A program made the translations under genes and the position numbers. Of a stretch of DNA of 49,404 nucleotides, positions 15,329 through 24,301 are shown piece by piece; within the stretch, counting starts at the first letter, position 1, and each line of letters starts with the position of its first letter. Source of the DNA: Hyphomicrobiales bacterium (GTDB lineage: Bacteria; Pseudomonadota; Alphaproteobacteria; Rhizobiales; Beijerinckiaceae); assembly GCA_900473415.1 (NCBI GenBank), contig UCLR01000054.1, positions 1 to 49,404 on the forward strand, given 5' to 3'. Below the pieces are notes generated by a model, which was given only the letters and a program-made list of their open reading frames with translations, had not been told where the DNA came from and did not search any database.

Positions 15329-15341
15329 CAGACCTTCAATC
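15329..15341 (+). repeat. attR core, 13-bp direct repeat
   Basis: CAGACCTTCAATC, identical to 607-619. From here the sequence reads on in the ComEC frame (QTFNPFGLLGNAM). Confidence 0.88.
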
Positions 15342-16210
15342 CCTTCGGCTTGCTCGGCAACGCGATGGCGCTGCCCTTCGTCTCGCTCTTCGTCATGCCG
15401 GCGGCGGTCTTCGGCGTGCTGGCCTATCCCTTCGGACTGGACTGGCCGGCTTGGGCGCTGATGGGGCTGGCTTCCGATGCCGTGCTCAAGGTCGCGCATT
15501 GGGTCGCGACCATCGACCATTCGACGGTGATGGTCGCGGCCTTCGGCCCGGCCGTGCTCTCCTGCTTCGCGCTGTCGCTGCTCTGGCTGACGCTCTGGAC
15601 GACGGCCTGGCGCTGGCTCGCGGTCCTGCCGCTGACGCTCGGCGTCGCGACGGCCGGCAAACCCGAGAAACCGGAAATCCTGATCGAGCGCGACGGCTCG
15701 GGGCTTGCCGTCCGTGGCGCCGATGGCCGCCTTGCCGTCGCAGGCAAGCCGAGCCGCTTCGTCCTGCAACAATGGCTCGCCGCCGATGGCGACAGCCGGT
15801 CGCCGGACGATCCTGGCTTGCGGGCCGGCGTCGCCTGCGACACGCTCGCCTGCATCACTCGCACGGCCGATGGCCGGAGCGTCTCGTATACGCGCGACAG
15901 GCTCGCCATCATCGAGGATTGCCAGCGCGCCGACCTCGTCGTTACCGCCATGCCCTGGAGTGGTGCCTGCAAGGCCAAGCTGATCGACCGCGTCGCGCTC
16001 AGCCGCGATGGCGCGACCTCGCTCTACCGGACGGGCGGTGGCTGGAGCAGCCATGTTTCGGAGCAGCAGGGCAGCGAGCGCCCCTGGGATCGCCGCAGGG
16101 CGCCTCGCCCGTCGGCAGCGGCGACAGCACCGACAGGATCATCGGCGCCCGCTGGCGGCCAGCCTTCTGCCCAGCCTGACATCGAGGCCGAAACGGAACG
16201 CCTTCAGTAG
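15329..16210 (+). pseudogene. comEC: ComEC, C-terminal part, separated from its N terminus
   Basis: The reading frame continues from the attR core as QTFNPFGLLGNAMALPFVSL, with hydrophobic helices to about residue 100 and then a soluble C-terminal domain (PEILIERDGSGLAV, later LVVTAMPWSGACKAKL) like the hydrolase-related tail of rhizobial ComEC. A Pro/Ala-rich end follows. No promoter or start is expected here; the first usable ATG would be at about 15365. The gene ends 7 bp inside the 3' end of the convergent lexA. Together with 1-606 it would form a full comEC after precise excision. Confidence 0.92.
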
Positions 16211-16923
16211 CGCCGCATCAGGTTGACGAGGCGGCCCTGGATCTTGACGCGGTCGGGGCCGAGCACGCGGGTCTCATAGGCCGGGTTTGCGGCCTCCAGC
16301 GCGATCGAGGAGCCACGCCGGCGCAGCCGCTTCAGCGTCGCCTCCTCGTCGTCGATCAGCGCCACGATGATGTCGCCGGTATTGGCCGTGTCCTGTCGGC
16401 GGATCACGACCGTGTCGCCGTCGAGAATACCGGCCTCGACCATCGAGTCGCCGCGGACCTCCAGCGCGAAATGCTCGCCCGAGCCCAGCATGTCCGCCGG
16501 CAGGGAGACGCTGTGGCTGCGGCTCTGGATCGCAGAGATCGGCGTGCCTGCCGCGATGCGCCCCATCACCGGGATCGCGACCGAGTGGCGGCTGTCGTCT
16601 TCGTCGGGGCTGGTCGCCGGCCGGGGCTTCGCGAGGCTGGATTGCGTGCCGAGCCCGCCCTGCACGACGGCCGGGTTGAACCGGCCGCGCGGCGTCGGCG
16701 CGCCGAGCCCGTCCGGCATCTTGATGACCTCGAGGGCGCGCGCCCGGTTCGGCAGGCGCCGAATGAAGCCGCGCTCCTCCAGCGCCATGATCAGCCGGTG
16801 GATGCCGGATTTGGAGCGCAAATCCAGCGCGTCCTTCATCTCGTCGAAGGAGGGCGGCACGCCGCTCTCGCGCAAGCGTTCCTGGATGAAGCGCAGGAGT
16901 TCGTGTTGCTTGCGTGTCAGCAT
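16204..16923 (-). CDS. lexA: LexA, SOS repressor
   Basis: Represses DNA-damage genes and cleaves itself when RecA filaments form. The 239 residues have a winged-helix domain (MLTRKQHELLRFIQERL, then SFDEMKDALDLRSKSGIHRL), a long linker typical of alphaproteobacteria, the cleavage site Ala125-Gly126 in GRIAAGTP, and the dyad Ser160 (RGDSMVEAG) and Lys198 (EATLKR). An SOS box lies 57 bp upstream, so it is self-regulated. It follows moeA in the same direction across 111 bp. Confidence 0.97.
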   Translation of the reverse strand: MLTRKQHELLRFIQERLRESGVPPSFDEMKDALDLRSKSGIHRLIMALEERGFIRRLPNRARALEVIKMPDGLGAPTPRGRFNPAVVQGGLGTQSSLAKPRPATSPDEDDSRHSVAIPVMGRIAAGTPISAIQSRSHSVSLPADMLGSGEHFALEVRGDSMVEAGILDGDTVVIRRQDTANTGDIIVALIDDEEATLKRLRRRGSSIALEAANPAYETRVLGPDRVKIQGRLVNLMRRY

Positions 16924-16979
16924 GGTCCCCGCCGCCGGCTCAACGCTTGGATTCGAAACAAAGCACGAACACCATAACT

Positions 16980-16994
16980 GTTCGCCTTGTGTTC
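16980..16994 (-). promoter_or_regulatory. SOS box of lexA (alphaproteobacterial type)
   Basis: GTTC-N7-GTTC on the plus strand, GAAC-N7-GAAC as read toward lexA. This direct-repeat box is the LexA operator of alphaproteobacteria. It lies in the moeA-lexA gap, 57-71 bp before the start codon. Confidence 0.8.
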
Positions 16995-17034
16995 CGCAAG
17001 CCGGTTGCCGCCATGTCGCTTTTGGTCGGGTCGC

Positions 17035-18246
17035 CTAGCGCAAGAGCAGGATGCGGCAAGGATCGCCCTGCTTTGCCGGCTCGGCGAAGGCGGGGCGGAT
17101 CGTCAGGGCCTGCGCGCGCGACAGCGTGCCGAGCATCGACGAGTCCTGTCGGCCGAACGGCGTCGCCACCCAGCCCTTGGGCGTGAGCGCGAGCTCCGAG
17201 CGCAGATAGTCCTCGCGCTCGTCATTGGCGGGCATGTCCCGGCCGAGGATGGCGGGGATGCTGCGGTCGCGGTCGGCATCCGCCACGCCGAGCAGCGCCT
17301 CGATCAGTGGCAACACGAAAAGGTGGCCGCAAACGATTGATGAAACGGGATTTCCCGGCAAACCAACGGCCACCATGCGGCCGAGCCGCCCGGTCATCAT
17401 CGGCTTGCCGGGCCGCATGGCGATCTTCCAGAACCCAAGCGTCATGCCCGCCCGCGTCAGCGCTTCCTGCACGAGGTCATGCGCGCCGACCGAGGCGCCG
17501 CCGAGCGTGATCAGCACATCGGTATCAAGGGCCTGCGCCCGCGCGATCTTGGCGGCGAGGTCGTCGTGGTCGTCGCGGGCAATGCCGAGATCGACTGGTG
17601 CGCCGCCGGCCTTCTCGACCAGCGCGGCGAGCGCGAAGGAGTTCGAGGCGACAATCTGATCCCGCCCGACAGGCTGGCCCGGCGGCACGAGCTCGTCGCC
17701 GGTCGCGAGAATCGCGACACGCGGCTTCCGGCGCACCGGCAAGGTCGGGTGCCCCATCGCGGCAGCCAGTCCGAGCGCAGCGCTATCGAGCACGCGTCCG
17801 GATGGCAGCAGCACGTCGCCTTCGTGGAAATCGAGTCCGGCCGCGCGCAGGAACTTGCCCTTTGCCGGCGGCACCCGCACGCGGATCGTCGGGCTGCCAA
17901 CGCCGTCGGTATCTTCCTGGATCAGGATTGTGTCCGCACCTTCAGGCATCGGCGCGCCGGTGAAGATGCGCACCGCCTGGCCCTGCGCCACCGAGCCCTC
18001 GAAGGCACGGCCGGCGGCAGATTCGCCGATCACCGCGAGCGTGGCGCCCTCCGCCATATCGTCTCCGCGCACGGCATAGCCGTCCATGGCGGAGTTGGCG
18101 AAGGGCGGCTGGGTCCTCAGCGCCTGCACATCGGTGGCGAGCACGCGCCAGGCGCATTGGCTTAGCAACAGGGTCTCGGGCGCGGTCGGCCCCGGGATGC
18201 TGTCGAGCAGCGCCTTGCGCGCGACTGGAACCGGGGTGAGCGCCAT
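17035..18246 (-). CDS. moeA: Molybdopterin molybdenumtransferase MoeA
   Basis: Inserts molybdate into adenylated molybdopterin, the last step of molybdenum cofactor synthesis. The 403 residues include the MoeA entry motif PFANSAMDGYAVRGDDM (48-64), the MoCF-domain motif LITLGGASVGAHDLV, and RPGKPMMTGRLG followed by LPGNPVSSIV. Full length for the family. It is downstream of moaC (79-bp gap) in a trp-moa-moe-lexA string common in this order. Confidence 0.95.
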   Translation of the reverse strand: MALTPVPVARKALLDSIPGPTAPETLLLSQCAWRVLATDVQALRTQPPFANSAMDGYAVRGDDMAEGATLAVIGESAAGRAFEGSVAQGQAVRIFTGAPMPEGADTILIQEDTDGVGSPTIRVRVPPAKGKFLRAAGLDFHEGDVLLPSGRVLDSAALGLAAAMGHPTLPVRRKPRVAILATGDELVPPGQPVGRDQIVASNSFALAALVEKAGGAPVDLGIARDDHDDLAAKIARAQALDTDVLITLGGASVGAHDLVQEALTRAGMTLGFWKIAMRPGKPMMTGRLGRMVAVGLPGNPVSSIVCGHLFVLPLIEALLGVADADRDRSIPAILGRDMPANDEREDYLRSELALTPKGWVATPFGRQDSSMLGTLSRAQALTIRPAFAEPAKQGDPCRILLLR

Positions 18247-18325
18247 CAGAGCATGATGCCGAACCGCAGGTCCGCGGTAGCGAATAGTGGGAACCGGTTT
18301 TCGGGCGACATCATGCTCACTCCTC

Positions 18326-18808
18326 TTACCGAGCCTGGGCCTCGTATTCGCCGGATCGCCCGCCGGACTTGTGCAGGAGGCGGATATTTTCGATCCGCAT
18401 GGCCCGGTCGACGGCCTTCACCATGTCGTAGACGGTGAGGCAGGCGACGGAGACGGCGGTCAGTGCCTCCATCTCGACGCCGGTCTGGCCTTTGAGCTTG
18501 ACCTCGGCGCGCACACGGACGCCGGGCAGCGCCTCGTCCAGCTCCAGATCGACGGCGATCTTGCTGAGCAGTAGCGGGTGGCAGAGCGGGATCAGCTCAT
18601 GCGTGCGCTTGGCCGCCATGATGCCGGCGAGCCGCGCCGTGCCGAGCACGTCGCCCTTCTTGGCGTTACCGTCGCGCACGATCGCGATCGTCTCCGGCGC
18701 CATCACGATGCTGCCTTCGGCGACGGCGATGCGGGTCGTTTCGGCCTTGTCGCCGACATCGACCATATGCGCCTGGCCCTGGGCGTCGAGATGGCTGAGC
18801 CGGCTCAC
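18326..18808 (-). CDS. moaC: Cyclic pyranopterin monophosphate synthase MoaC
   Basis: Catalyses the second half of cyclic pyranopterin formation in molybdenum cofactor synthesis. The 160 residues have the family start LDAQGQAHMVDVGDKAETTR, the AKRTHELIPLCHPL motif and the active-site region GQTGVEMEALTAVSVACLTV with conserved KGDVL earlier. The start overlaps the trpC stop by 4 bp, so it is translationally coupled to trpC. Confidence 0.96.
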   Translation of the reverse strand: MSRLSHLDAQGQAHMVDVGDKAETTRIAVAEGSIVMAPETIAIVRDGNAKKGDVLGTARLAGIMAAKRTHELIPLCHPLLLSKIAVDLELDEALPGVRVRAEVKLKGQTGVEMEALTAVSVACLTVYDMVKAVDRAMRIENIRLLHKSGGRSGEYEAQAR

Positions 18809-19617
18809 GCCGCGCTCTCTTTCGCCTTGCCGGTCAGCAGCGCCTGCGTCGCGGCGGTGACGTCGTCCTGCCGCATCAGGCTTTCGCCGACCAGGAAGGC
18901 GTTGACACCCACCGTGTTCAGCCGGGCGATGTCGGCATGGGTGAAGATGCCGCTCTCGCTGATGACGATGCGCCCGGCCGGCACGCGCGGCGCCAACCGC
19001 TCCGTCACCGCAAGATCGACGTTGAAGCTGCGCAGGTCGCGGTTGTTGATACCGACGAGCCGGCTGTCGAGCTTGAGCGCCCGGTCGAGCTCGGCATCGT
19101 CATGCACCTCGACGAGCACGTCCATGCCGAGCTCGCCCGCCGTGTCGCTCAGCGCCTTGGCCGTGGCGTCGTCGACGCCGGCCATGATGATCAGGATGCA
19201 GTCGGCGCCCCAGGCCCTCGCCTCGAACACCTGATAGGGCTCGTAGAGGAAATCCTTGCGCAGCGCCGGCAGTCCGGCGGCCTCGCGTGCGGCGGTCAGG
19301 AATTCCGGCTGGCCCTGGAAGGAGGGCGCGTCGGTGAGGACGGAGAGACAAGCCGCGCCGCCGGCCGCATAAGCGCGCGCGAGCGAAGGCGGGTCGAAGT
19401 CGGCCCGGATCAGCCCCTTGGATGGGCTCGCCTTCTTGATCTCGGCGATCAGCGCCGGAAAGCCATGCGTGAGCTTGGCCGAGAGCGCATCGGCGAAGCC
19501 GCGCGGCTTGGCGGCAGCGCGGGCGCGGCGCTCGATCTCGGCCGGCGGCACGGCTTCCTTTGCCGCCGCGATCTCCTGCCGCTTATAGGCTTCGATCTTC
19601 GCGAGGATGTCGGTCAT
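18805..19617 (-). CDS. trpC: Indole-3-glycerol phosphate synthase TrpC
   Basis: Closes the indole ring in tryptophan synthesis. The 270-residue TIM barrel shows LIAEIKKASPSKG, the catalytic-lysine stretch LRKDFLYEPYQV and the GINNRDLRSFNVD phosphate-binding region. It begins 11 bp after trpD ends. Confidence 0.96.
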   Translation of the reverse strand: MTDILAKIEAYKRQEIAAAKEAVPPAEIERRARAAAKPRGFADALSAKLTHGFPALIAEIKKASPSKGLIRADFDPPSLARAYAAGGAACLSVLTDAPSFQGQPEFLTAAREAAGLPALRKDFLYEPYQVFEARAWGADCILIIMAGVDDATAKALSDTAGELGMDVLVEVHDDAELDRALKLDSRLVGINNRDLRSFNVDLAVTERLAPRVPAGRIVISESGIFTHADIARLNTVGVNAFLVGESLMRQDDVTAATQALLTGKAKESAA

Positions 19618-19628
19618 GGCCCGCTTCC

Positions 19629-20642
19629 TTACGCGTTCGAGGCTTTGATCAGCGCTGCCAGTGTAGCCTTCGCCTTGCCGGAATCGAGTGCGGCGTTCGC
19701 CTGGGCGAAACCGTCCTTCAGATCCTTGGCCTTGCCGGCGACGAGGAGCGCCGCCGCCGCGTTGAAGGCGGCGATGTCGCGGAAGGCGGTCTTCTCGCCG
19801 GCGAGCACGGCGTTGAGCGCCGCCGCGTTTTGCTCAGGCTCGCCGCCGCGCAGATCCTCGGGCTTCGCCGGCATGAGGCCAACATCGGCTGGGTTGATCG
19901 TGAAGCTCTCGACCTTGCCGTTCTCCAGCGAGACGACGCGCGTGGAGCCGGTGGTGGTGATCTCGTCGAGCCCGTCGGAGCCGTGCACGGCCCAGACGCG
20001 GGTCGAGCCGAGCGAGGCCAGCACCTTGACCATCGGCTCCAGCCAGGTCTCGGAGAAGGCGCCGATCAGCTGGCGCTTCACGCCGGCCGGGTTCGCCAGC
20101 GGGCCGAGCAGGTTGAAGATCGTGCGCGTGCCGAGCTCGGTGCGAACCGGCGCGACATGACGCATCGAGGCATGGTGCGTCGGCGCGAACATGAAGCCGA
20201 CGCCGGCTTCGCGGATGCAGCGCTCGGTGCCCGTCGCGTCGAGCCCGACCTTGACGCCGAGCGCGGTGAGCACATCGGCCGCGCCCGAGCGCGAGGAGGC
20301 GGCACGGTTGCCGTGCTTGGCGACCGGTACGCCGCAGGCGGCGGTGATGATCGAGGCCAGCGTCGAGACGTTGTAGGAGCCGGAGGAATCGCCCCCGGTT
20401 CCGACGATGTCGATGGCTTCAGTCGGGGCCTTCACGGGCAGCATCTTGCCGCGCATGGCGCCGACGGCTCCCGCAATTTCCTCGATCGTCTCGCCGCGCA
20501 CGCGCAGCGCCATCAGGAAGGCGGCAGCCTGCGCGTTGGTGACCTCGCCGGAGAGGATGGTGTCGAAGGCATCGCGGGCCTCCTCGCGGGAGAGCGTCGC
20601 TCCGGTCGCGACCTTGGCGATGAAGGGTTTGAAGTCGTCCAT
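19629..20642 (-). CDS. trpD: Anthranilate phosphoribosyltransferase TrpD
   Basis: Transfers phosphoribosyl to anthranilate. The 337 residues carry the PRPP-binding loop IVGTGGDSSGSYNVST, KHGNRAASSRSGAADVLTAL and the anthranilate-site His region APTHHASMRHV. Full length. It starts 15 bp after trpG. Confidence 0.96.
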   Translation of the reverse strand: MDDFKPFIAKVATGATLSREEARDAFDTILSGEVTNAQAAAFLMALRVRGETIEEIAGAVGAMRGKMLPVKAPTEAIDIVGTGGDSSGSYNVSTLASIITAACGVPVAKHGNRAASSRSGAADVLTALGVKVGLDATGTERCIREAGVGFMFAPTHHASMRHVAPVRTELGTRTIFNLLGPLANPAGVKRQLIGAFSETWLEPMVKVLASLGSTRVWAVHGSDGLDEITTTGSTRVVSLENGKVESFTINPADVGLMPAKPEDLRGGEPEQNAAALNAVLAGEKTAFRDIAAFNAAAALLVAGKAKDLKDGFAQANAALDSGKAKATLAALIKASNA

Positions 20643-20657
20643 GGAAACTCTGCGGAA

Positions 20658-21275
20658 TCAGGCTGATGGGGTCAGGGCGGCGGCTTCGTGCTCGGCCCGC
20701 CATCGCTGAGCGAGATCGAGGAAATTCCGCAGGATCGTCGCGCCATGTTCGGAGGCGATGCTCTCCGGATGGAACTGGACGCCATGGACCGGCAGCTCGC
20801 GATGCGAGAGCGCCATGATCAGGCCGTCATCGGTTTCGGCCTCGATGTCGAAGGCGGGCGGGCAAGAAGCGCGATCGACCACGAGAGAGTGGTAGCGCGT
20901 CGCCTGCAGCGGCCCGTTGATGCCGCGGAAAAGCCCGCGCGCCTTGTGCCGGATCGACGAGATCTTGCCGTGCATCGGCAAGGGCGCGCGGACGACCTGT
21001 CCGCCGAAGGCCTGCCCCATCGCCTGCAGGCCGAGGCAGACGCCGAACATCGGCGTCCGCTCCGCGCCCTGCTTGATCAGGTCGAGGCAGATTCCAGCCT
21101 CGTTCGGCGTGCAGGGACCGGGCGACAACACGATCGCGTCATGCCCGCCACTGAGCGCGTCTTCGACCGAGATCGCGTCGTTACGCCAGACATCGACCTC
21201 TGCTCCCAGCCCGCCGATGAGGTGGACGAGGTTCCAGGTGAAGCTGTCGTAGTTGTCGATCAACAGAACGCGCAT
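20658..21275 (-). CDS. trpG: Anthranilate synthase glutaminase subunit TrpG
   Basis: Supplies ammonia from glutamine to anthranilate synthase. The 205-residue class I amidotransferase has the start MRVLLIDNYDSFTWNLVHL, the nucleophile Cys in FGVCLGLQAMGQ and the His-Glu pair in QFHPESIAS. It leads a trpG-trpD-trpC-moaC-moeA run. trpE is not adjacent, and no leader peptide with Trp codons was seen in the 78 bp upstream. Confidence 0.95.
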   Translation of the reverse strand: MRVLLIDNYDSFTWNLVHLIGGLGAEVDVWRNDAISVEDALSGGHDAIVLSPGPCTPNEAGICLDLIKQGAERTPMFGVCLGLQAMGQAFGGQVVRAPLPMHGKISSIRHKARGLFRGINGPLQATRYHSLVVDRASCPPAFDIEAETDDGLIMALSHRELPVHGVQFHPESIASEHGATILRNFLDLAQRWRAEHEAAALTPSA

Positions 21276-21353
21276 GGCCGGACCCGTGAATGCGGGTTGA
21301 GGTCATGCACGTTCAGGGGCGGGGTGGTCAAGTTTCGCGCAGGGTCCGCGGGC

Positions 21354-22388
21354 TCAGACCGCGGGCGGGCTGAGCCGCGCGAAACCCGCCTGCCGGTGAT
21401 AGGGAAAATAGGGATAGGCCGCGGTGCGTTCGCTCGCCTTGTCGAGCCGCGCGACCTGCTCCGCCGTCAGGTTCCAGCCGACCGCGCCGAGATTGTCGCG
21501 CAATTGCTGTTCGTTGCGCGCGCCGATGATGACCGAGGACACGGTCGGCCGCTGCAGCAGCCAGTTGATCGCGACCTGCGGCACGCTCTTTCCGGTCTCC
21601 TGCGCGATCGCATCGAGCACGTCGACGATGGCGTAGAGCTTCTCCTCCTCGACCGGCGGGCCGAATTCGGCGGTTTCGTGCAGCCGGCTCGAAGCGGGCA
21701 TGGGCTGCCCGCGCCGGATCTTGCCGGTGAGGCGGCCCCAGCCCAGCGGGCTCCAGACCAGCGCGCCGATGCCCTGGTCGATCCCGAGCGGCATCAGTTC
21801 CCACTCATAGTCGCGCCCGACGAGCGAGTAATAGACCTAATGCGCGACATAGCGCGGCCAGCCATGCTTCTCGGCGGTGGCGAGCGACTTCATCAGCTGC
21901 CAGCCCGAGAAGTTCGAGACGCCGACATGGCGCAGCTTGCCCGCCCGCACGAGCTGGTCGAGCGTCGCCAGAACCTCCTCGACCGGCGTGCCGGCATCGA
22001 AGGCGTGGAGCTGCAGCAGGTCGATATAGTCGGTGCCGAGCCGGCGCAGCGCGTCCTCGGTCGCCTTGATCAGCCGGCTGCGCGAGGAGCCGGCATCGTT
22101 CGGGCCGTCGCCCATCGGCAGGCTGGTCTTGGTCGAGATCAGCACCTGGTCGCGCCGGCCCTTGATCGCCTCGCCCAGCACCGCCTCGGAAGCTCCGTTC
22201 GAATAGACATCGGCCGTGTCGAAGAGGTTGAGCCCCGCTTCCAGGCAGATATCGACGAGGCGGCGCGCTTCCTTGGCCTCGGTATTGCCCCAGGCGCCGA
22301 AGAGCGGTCCTTGCCCGCCGAAGGTGCCCGCGCCGAAACTCAGGGCCGGGACCTTCAGCCCCGACGCGCCCAATCGCCTGTATTCCAT
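21354..22388 (-). pseudogene. Aldo/keto reductase interrupted by an in-frame amber codon
   Basis: A NAD(P)H-dependent reductase of the AKR family. The first 183 codons (22388-21840) give MEYRRLGASGLKVPALSFGA through the catalytic Asp-Tyr region (LFDTADVYSNGASE) and the Lys region to RYVAH, then TAG at 21837-21839. The same frame continues as VYYSLVGRDYEWELMPLGID to 21354 with the coenzyme-binding C-terminal half (PTVSSVIIGARNEQQLRDNL). A single C-to-T change of a Gln codon (CAG to TAG) explains it. Without readthrough, the barrel and NADPH site are incomplete. It may be a recent mutation or a sequence error. Confidence 0.88.
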
Positions 22389-22535
22389 TGTCCAATCTCC
22401 ATTTTGGAGGCTGGAAGATGGAGGTGGCCCGCGGTCGCGATTAGCTGGTGGGATGGAACAGCATTCGTGACTTCAAGTCACAGAGCCAGTGTGGAACGCA
22501 GCGGTCGGAGGCACACGGGCTTGGGAAGAAGACGC

Positions 22536-22637
22536 GGTTATCCCGGACGCAGCGAAGCGGAGATCCGGGATCTATGCCTGAACCTTCGCCGGAAGCGCTC
22601 TGGCATGGATCCCGGGTCAAGCCCGGGATGACGGCGT
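22536..22637. repeat. Dispersed palindromic repeat, copy 1
   Basis: A structured unit with two nested palindromes: the left one built on TCCCGGA..TCCGGGA, the right one ATCCCGGGTCAAGCCCGGGA followed by TGACGGCG. The second copy at 36222-36322 is in opposite orientation. Such extragenic repeats occur widely in Bosea/Bradyrhizobium-type genomes, lie between genes and are likely transcribed as hairpins. Confidence 0.75.
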
Positions 22638-22677
22638 GTTTCCGGGGAAAAATCAGGGGGCAGAGAAGCCGAAGACT

Positions 22678-24189
22678 TCAGCCCCGCGCGCCGCGCGGCA
22701 TCCCGGCCGTGCGCGGCTGCGCCATGCCCGGCGCGGTCTCGACGCCCAGCGTCGGCAGCGCCAGCGTGCGCTGCCCGCGGAAATCGGTATGGACGACGAG
22801 CAACCCGCGCTCCTCGATATAGCTGAGGAAGCGCCGCGCCCGGCTGGGCGAATGGCTGCCATAGACCTGGGCGAGCTCCGCATCGCTGGGGCAGGGCGCT
22901 CCTTCGATGGCGGTGCGGGCGATGTAGAGGAAGAGCCCCTGCAGATCCTCGGGCAGCGTGCCGGAGGCCTCGACCGCCGTCTGCCAGCCATCGCTGGTGG
23001 CGATGCTGTCGCTGACCCCGGCGCGCGCCACGGCCAGCCTGCGGCGGAATTCTTCCAGGCTCAGATGGGTGCGGCCGAGTCGGCGCATCCGGCAGCGCAC
23101 GGTGAAATCCTGATAGAGCACGGCTACCTGCCGCGAGCGCGCCTCGGGATCGGCCATCAGCTCGCGCAGGATCTCGACCATGATCGCCTCGCGCTCCGCC
23201 GGTTCGAGCTCGATCTCCGGCTCGGGCTCCGGCTGCGCGGCGGGGCGATAGTTCTCGATCCGGCGCAGCACCTCGCTCGGGTCGGGGCGCGGGCGCGGCG
23301 CGGGGCGGACAGGGCGCGCCATCGGCGGCGGCTCGTCCTCGCCCGGCGTGAAGATCAGCTTGCCGGCATCCTCCGGCGCCTGCTCGGGCAACGGCATCAG
23401 ACCCGGCGCGCCGCCGCGATCGACCGACGAGACGGTGCCGATCTTGAGCGGCAGCGGCCTTTTGGACAATGCGGGACCAAGCGCCACGAACTGCCCGCGT
23501 TCGAGATCGCGGAACATCTCGGCTTGGCGCCGGTCCATGCCGAGCAGATCGGCGGCGCGGGCCATGTCGATATCGAGGAAGGTGCGGCCCATCAGGAAGT
23601 TGGAGGCTTCCGCCGCGACGTTCTTGGCGAGCTTGGCGAGGCGCTGCGTCGCGATGACGCCCGCGAGCCCGCGCTTGCGGCCGCGGCACATCAGATTGGT
23701 CATGGCGCCGAGCGACAGGCGGCGGGCCTCGTCGGAGGCTTCGCCGGCCATCACGGGCGCGAAGAGCTGCGCCTCGTCCACCACGATCAGCATCGGGAAC
23801 CAGAGCGAGCGGTCGACATCGAAGAGCCCGCCAAGAAAGGCGGCGGCAGCGCGCAGCTGATCGTCGGCTTCGAGGCTCTCCAAGTTGAGCACCACCGAGA
23901 CGCGGTGCTGGCGCACCCGCAGCGCCACGCGCTGCAATTCGGCCTCGCCGCAATCGGCGTCGACCACGACATGGCCGAACTGGTCGGCGAGCGAGACGAA
24001 GTCGCCCTCCGGATCGATGATGGCCTGCTGGACGAGCGGCGCGCTCTGCTCCAGCAGCCGGCGCAGGAGATGCGACTTGCCCGAGCCGGAATTGCCCTGC
24101 ACGAGCAGGCGCGTCGCCAGCAGCTCGGCGAGATCGATGAGACCGGGCTCGCCGGTCCGTGTCGTTCCCATCTCGATCGCTGTCGTCAT
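22678..24189 (-). CDS. HerA-like ATPase (DUF87 type)
   Basis: A 503-residue ATPase related to HerA/FtsK-like DNA motors. Walker A is GNSGSGKS (about residues 32-39), Walker B LIVVDEAQLFAP, and a polar motif GVIATQRLAKL follows. After the ATPase core (to about 260) comes a Pro/Arg-rich linker and a C-terminal helical domain ending in a winged-helix-like segment (FLSYIEERGLLVVHTDFRGQ). Without a NurA-like nuclease beside it, its partner is unclear; DNA translocation in repair or restriction-like activity is inferred. Start at ATG 24189. Confidence 0.85.
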   Translation of the reverse strand: MTTAIEMGTTRTGEPGLIDLAELLATRLLVQGNSGSGKSHLLRRLLEQSAPLVQQAIIDPEGDFVSLADQFGHVVVDADCGEAELQRVALRVRQHRVSVVLNLESLEADDQLRAAAAFLGGLFDVDRSLWFPMLIVVDEAQLFAPVMAGEASDEARRLSLGAMTNLMCRGRKRGLAGVIATQRLAKLAKNVAAEASNFLMGRTFLDIDMARAADLLGMDRRQAEMFRDLERGQFVALGPALSKRPLPLKIGTVSSVDRGGAPGLMPLPEQAPEDAGKLIFTPGEDEPPPMARPVRPAPRPRPDPSEVLRRIENYRPAAQPEPEPEIELEPAEREAIMVEILRELMADPEARSRQVAVLYQDFTVRCRMRRLGRTHLSLEEFRRRLAVARAGVSDSIATSDGWQTAVEASGTLPEDLQGLFLYIARTAIEGAPCPSDAELAQVYGSHSPSRARRFLSYIEERGLLVVHTDFRGQRTLALPTLGVETAPGMAQPRTAGMPRGARG

Positions 24190-24301
24190 GCCGGAATTGA
24201 ATCGCCTTCGCTGGCCGCGCGCCGGAGCGCGGCCGGCGCTTCTAGCACGGGCTTAGCCCCGCTGGACGCAGGGCTGACCTGCATTCCACAGGCAATCGTG
24301 A

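Larger units (their letters stand above)
607..15341. mobile_element. Integrated phage-satellite-like element in comEC
   Basis: The element is bounded by the 13-bp direct repeats 607-619 and 15329-15341, giving 14,722 bp per unit. Its minus-strand order is integrase, AlpA-like regulator, ribbon-helix-helix protein, primase-helicase, PD-(D/E)XK protein, small-terminase candidate, large terminase, HEPN protein, and a five-gene coupled operon with prohead protease. A plus-strand kinase module lies near the left end. Integrase, AlpA and primase are the standard left arm of P4-like satellites and PICIs. Terminase and prohead protease are head genes seen in capsid-forming satellites, but no portal, capsid, tail or lysis gene is visible. 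It could also be a decayed prophage. Several stretches (1561-3064, 10180-10320) look less GC-rich than the flanking chromosome, which fits acquired DNA. Confidence 0.9.

Noticed and set aside
607..15341. CRISPR array, tRNA or rRNA within the element
   Set aside because: No regularly spaced repeats and no tRNA-like cloverleaf or rRNA sequence were seen; the insertion target is protein-coding.
607..15341. Element as a complete prophage
   Set aside because: No portal, capsid, tail, lysis or holin gene is visible, and the size is far below that of a full HK97-like phage.
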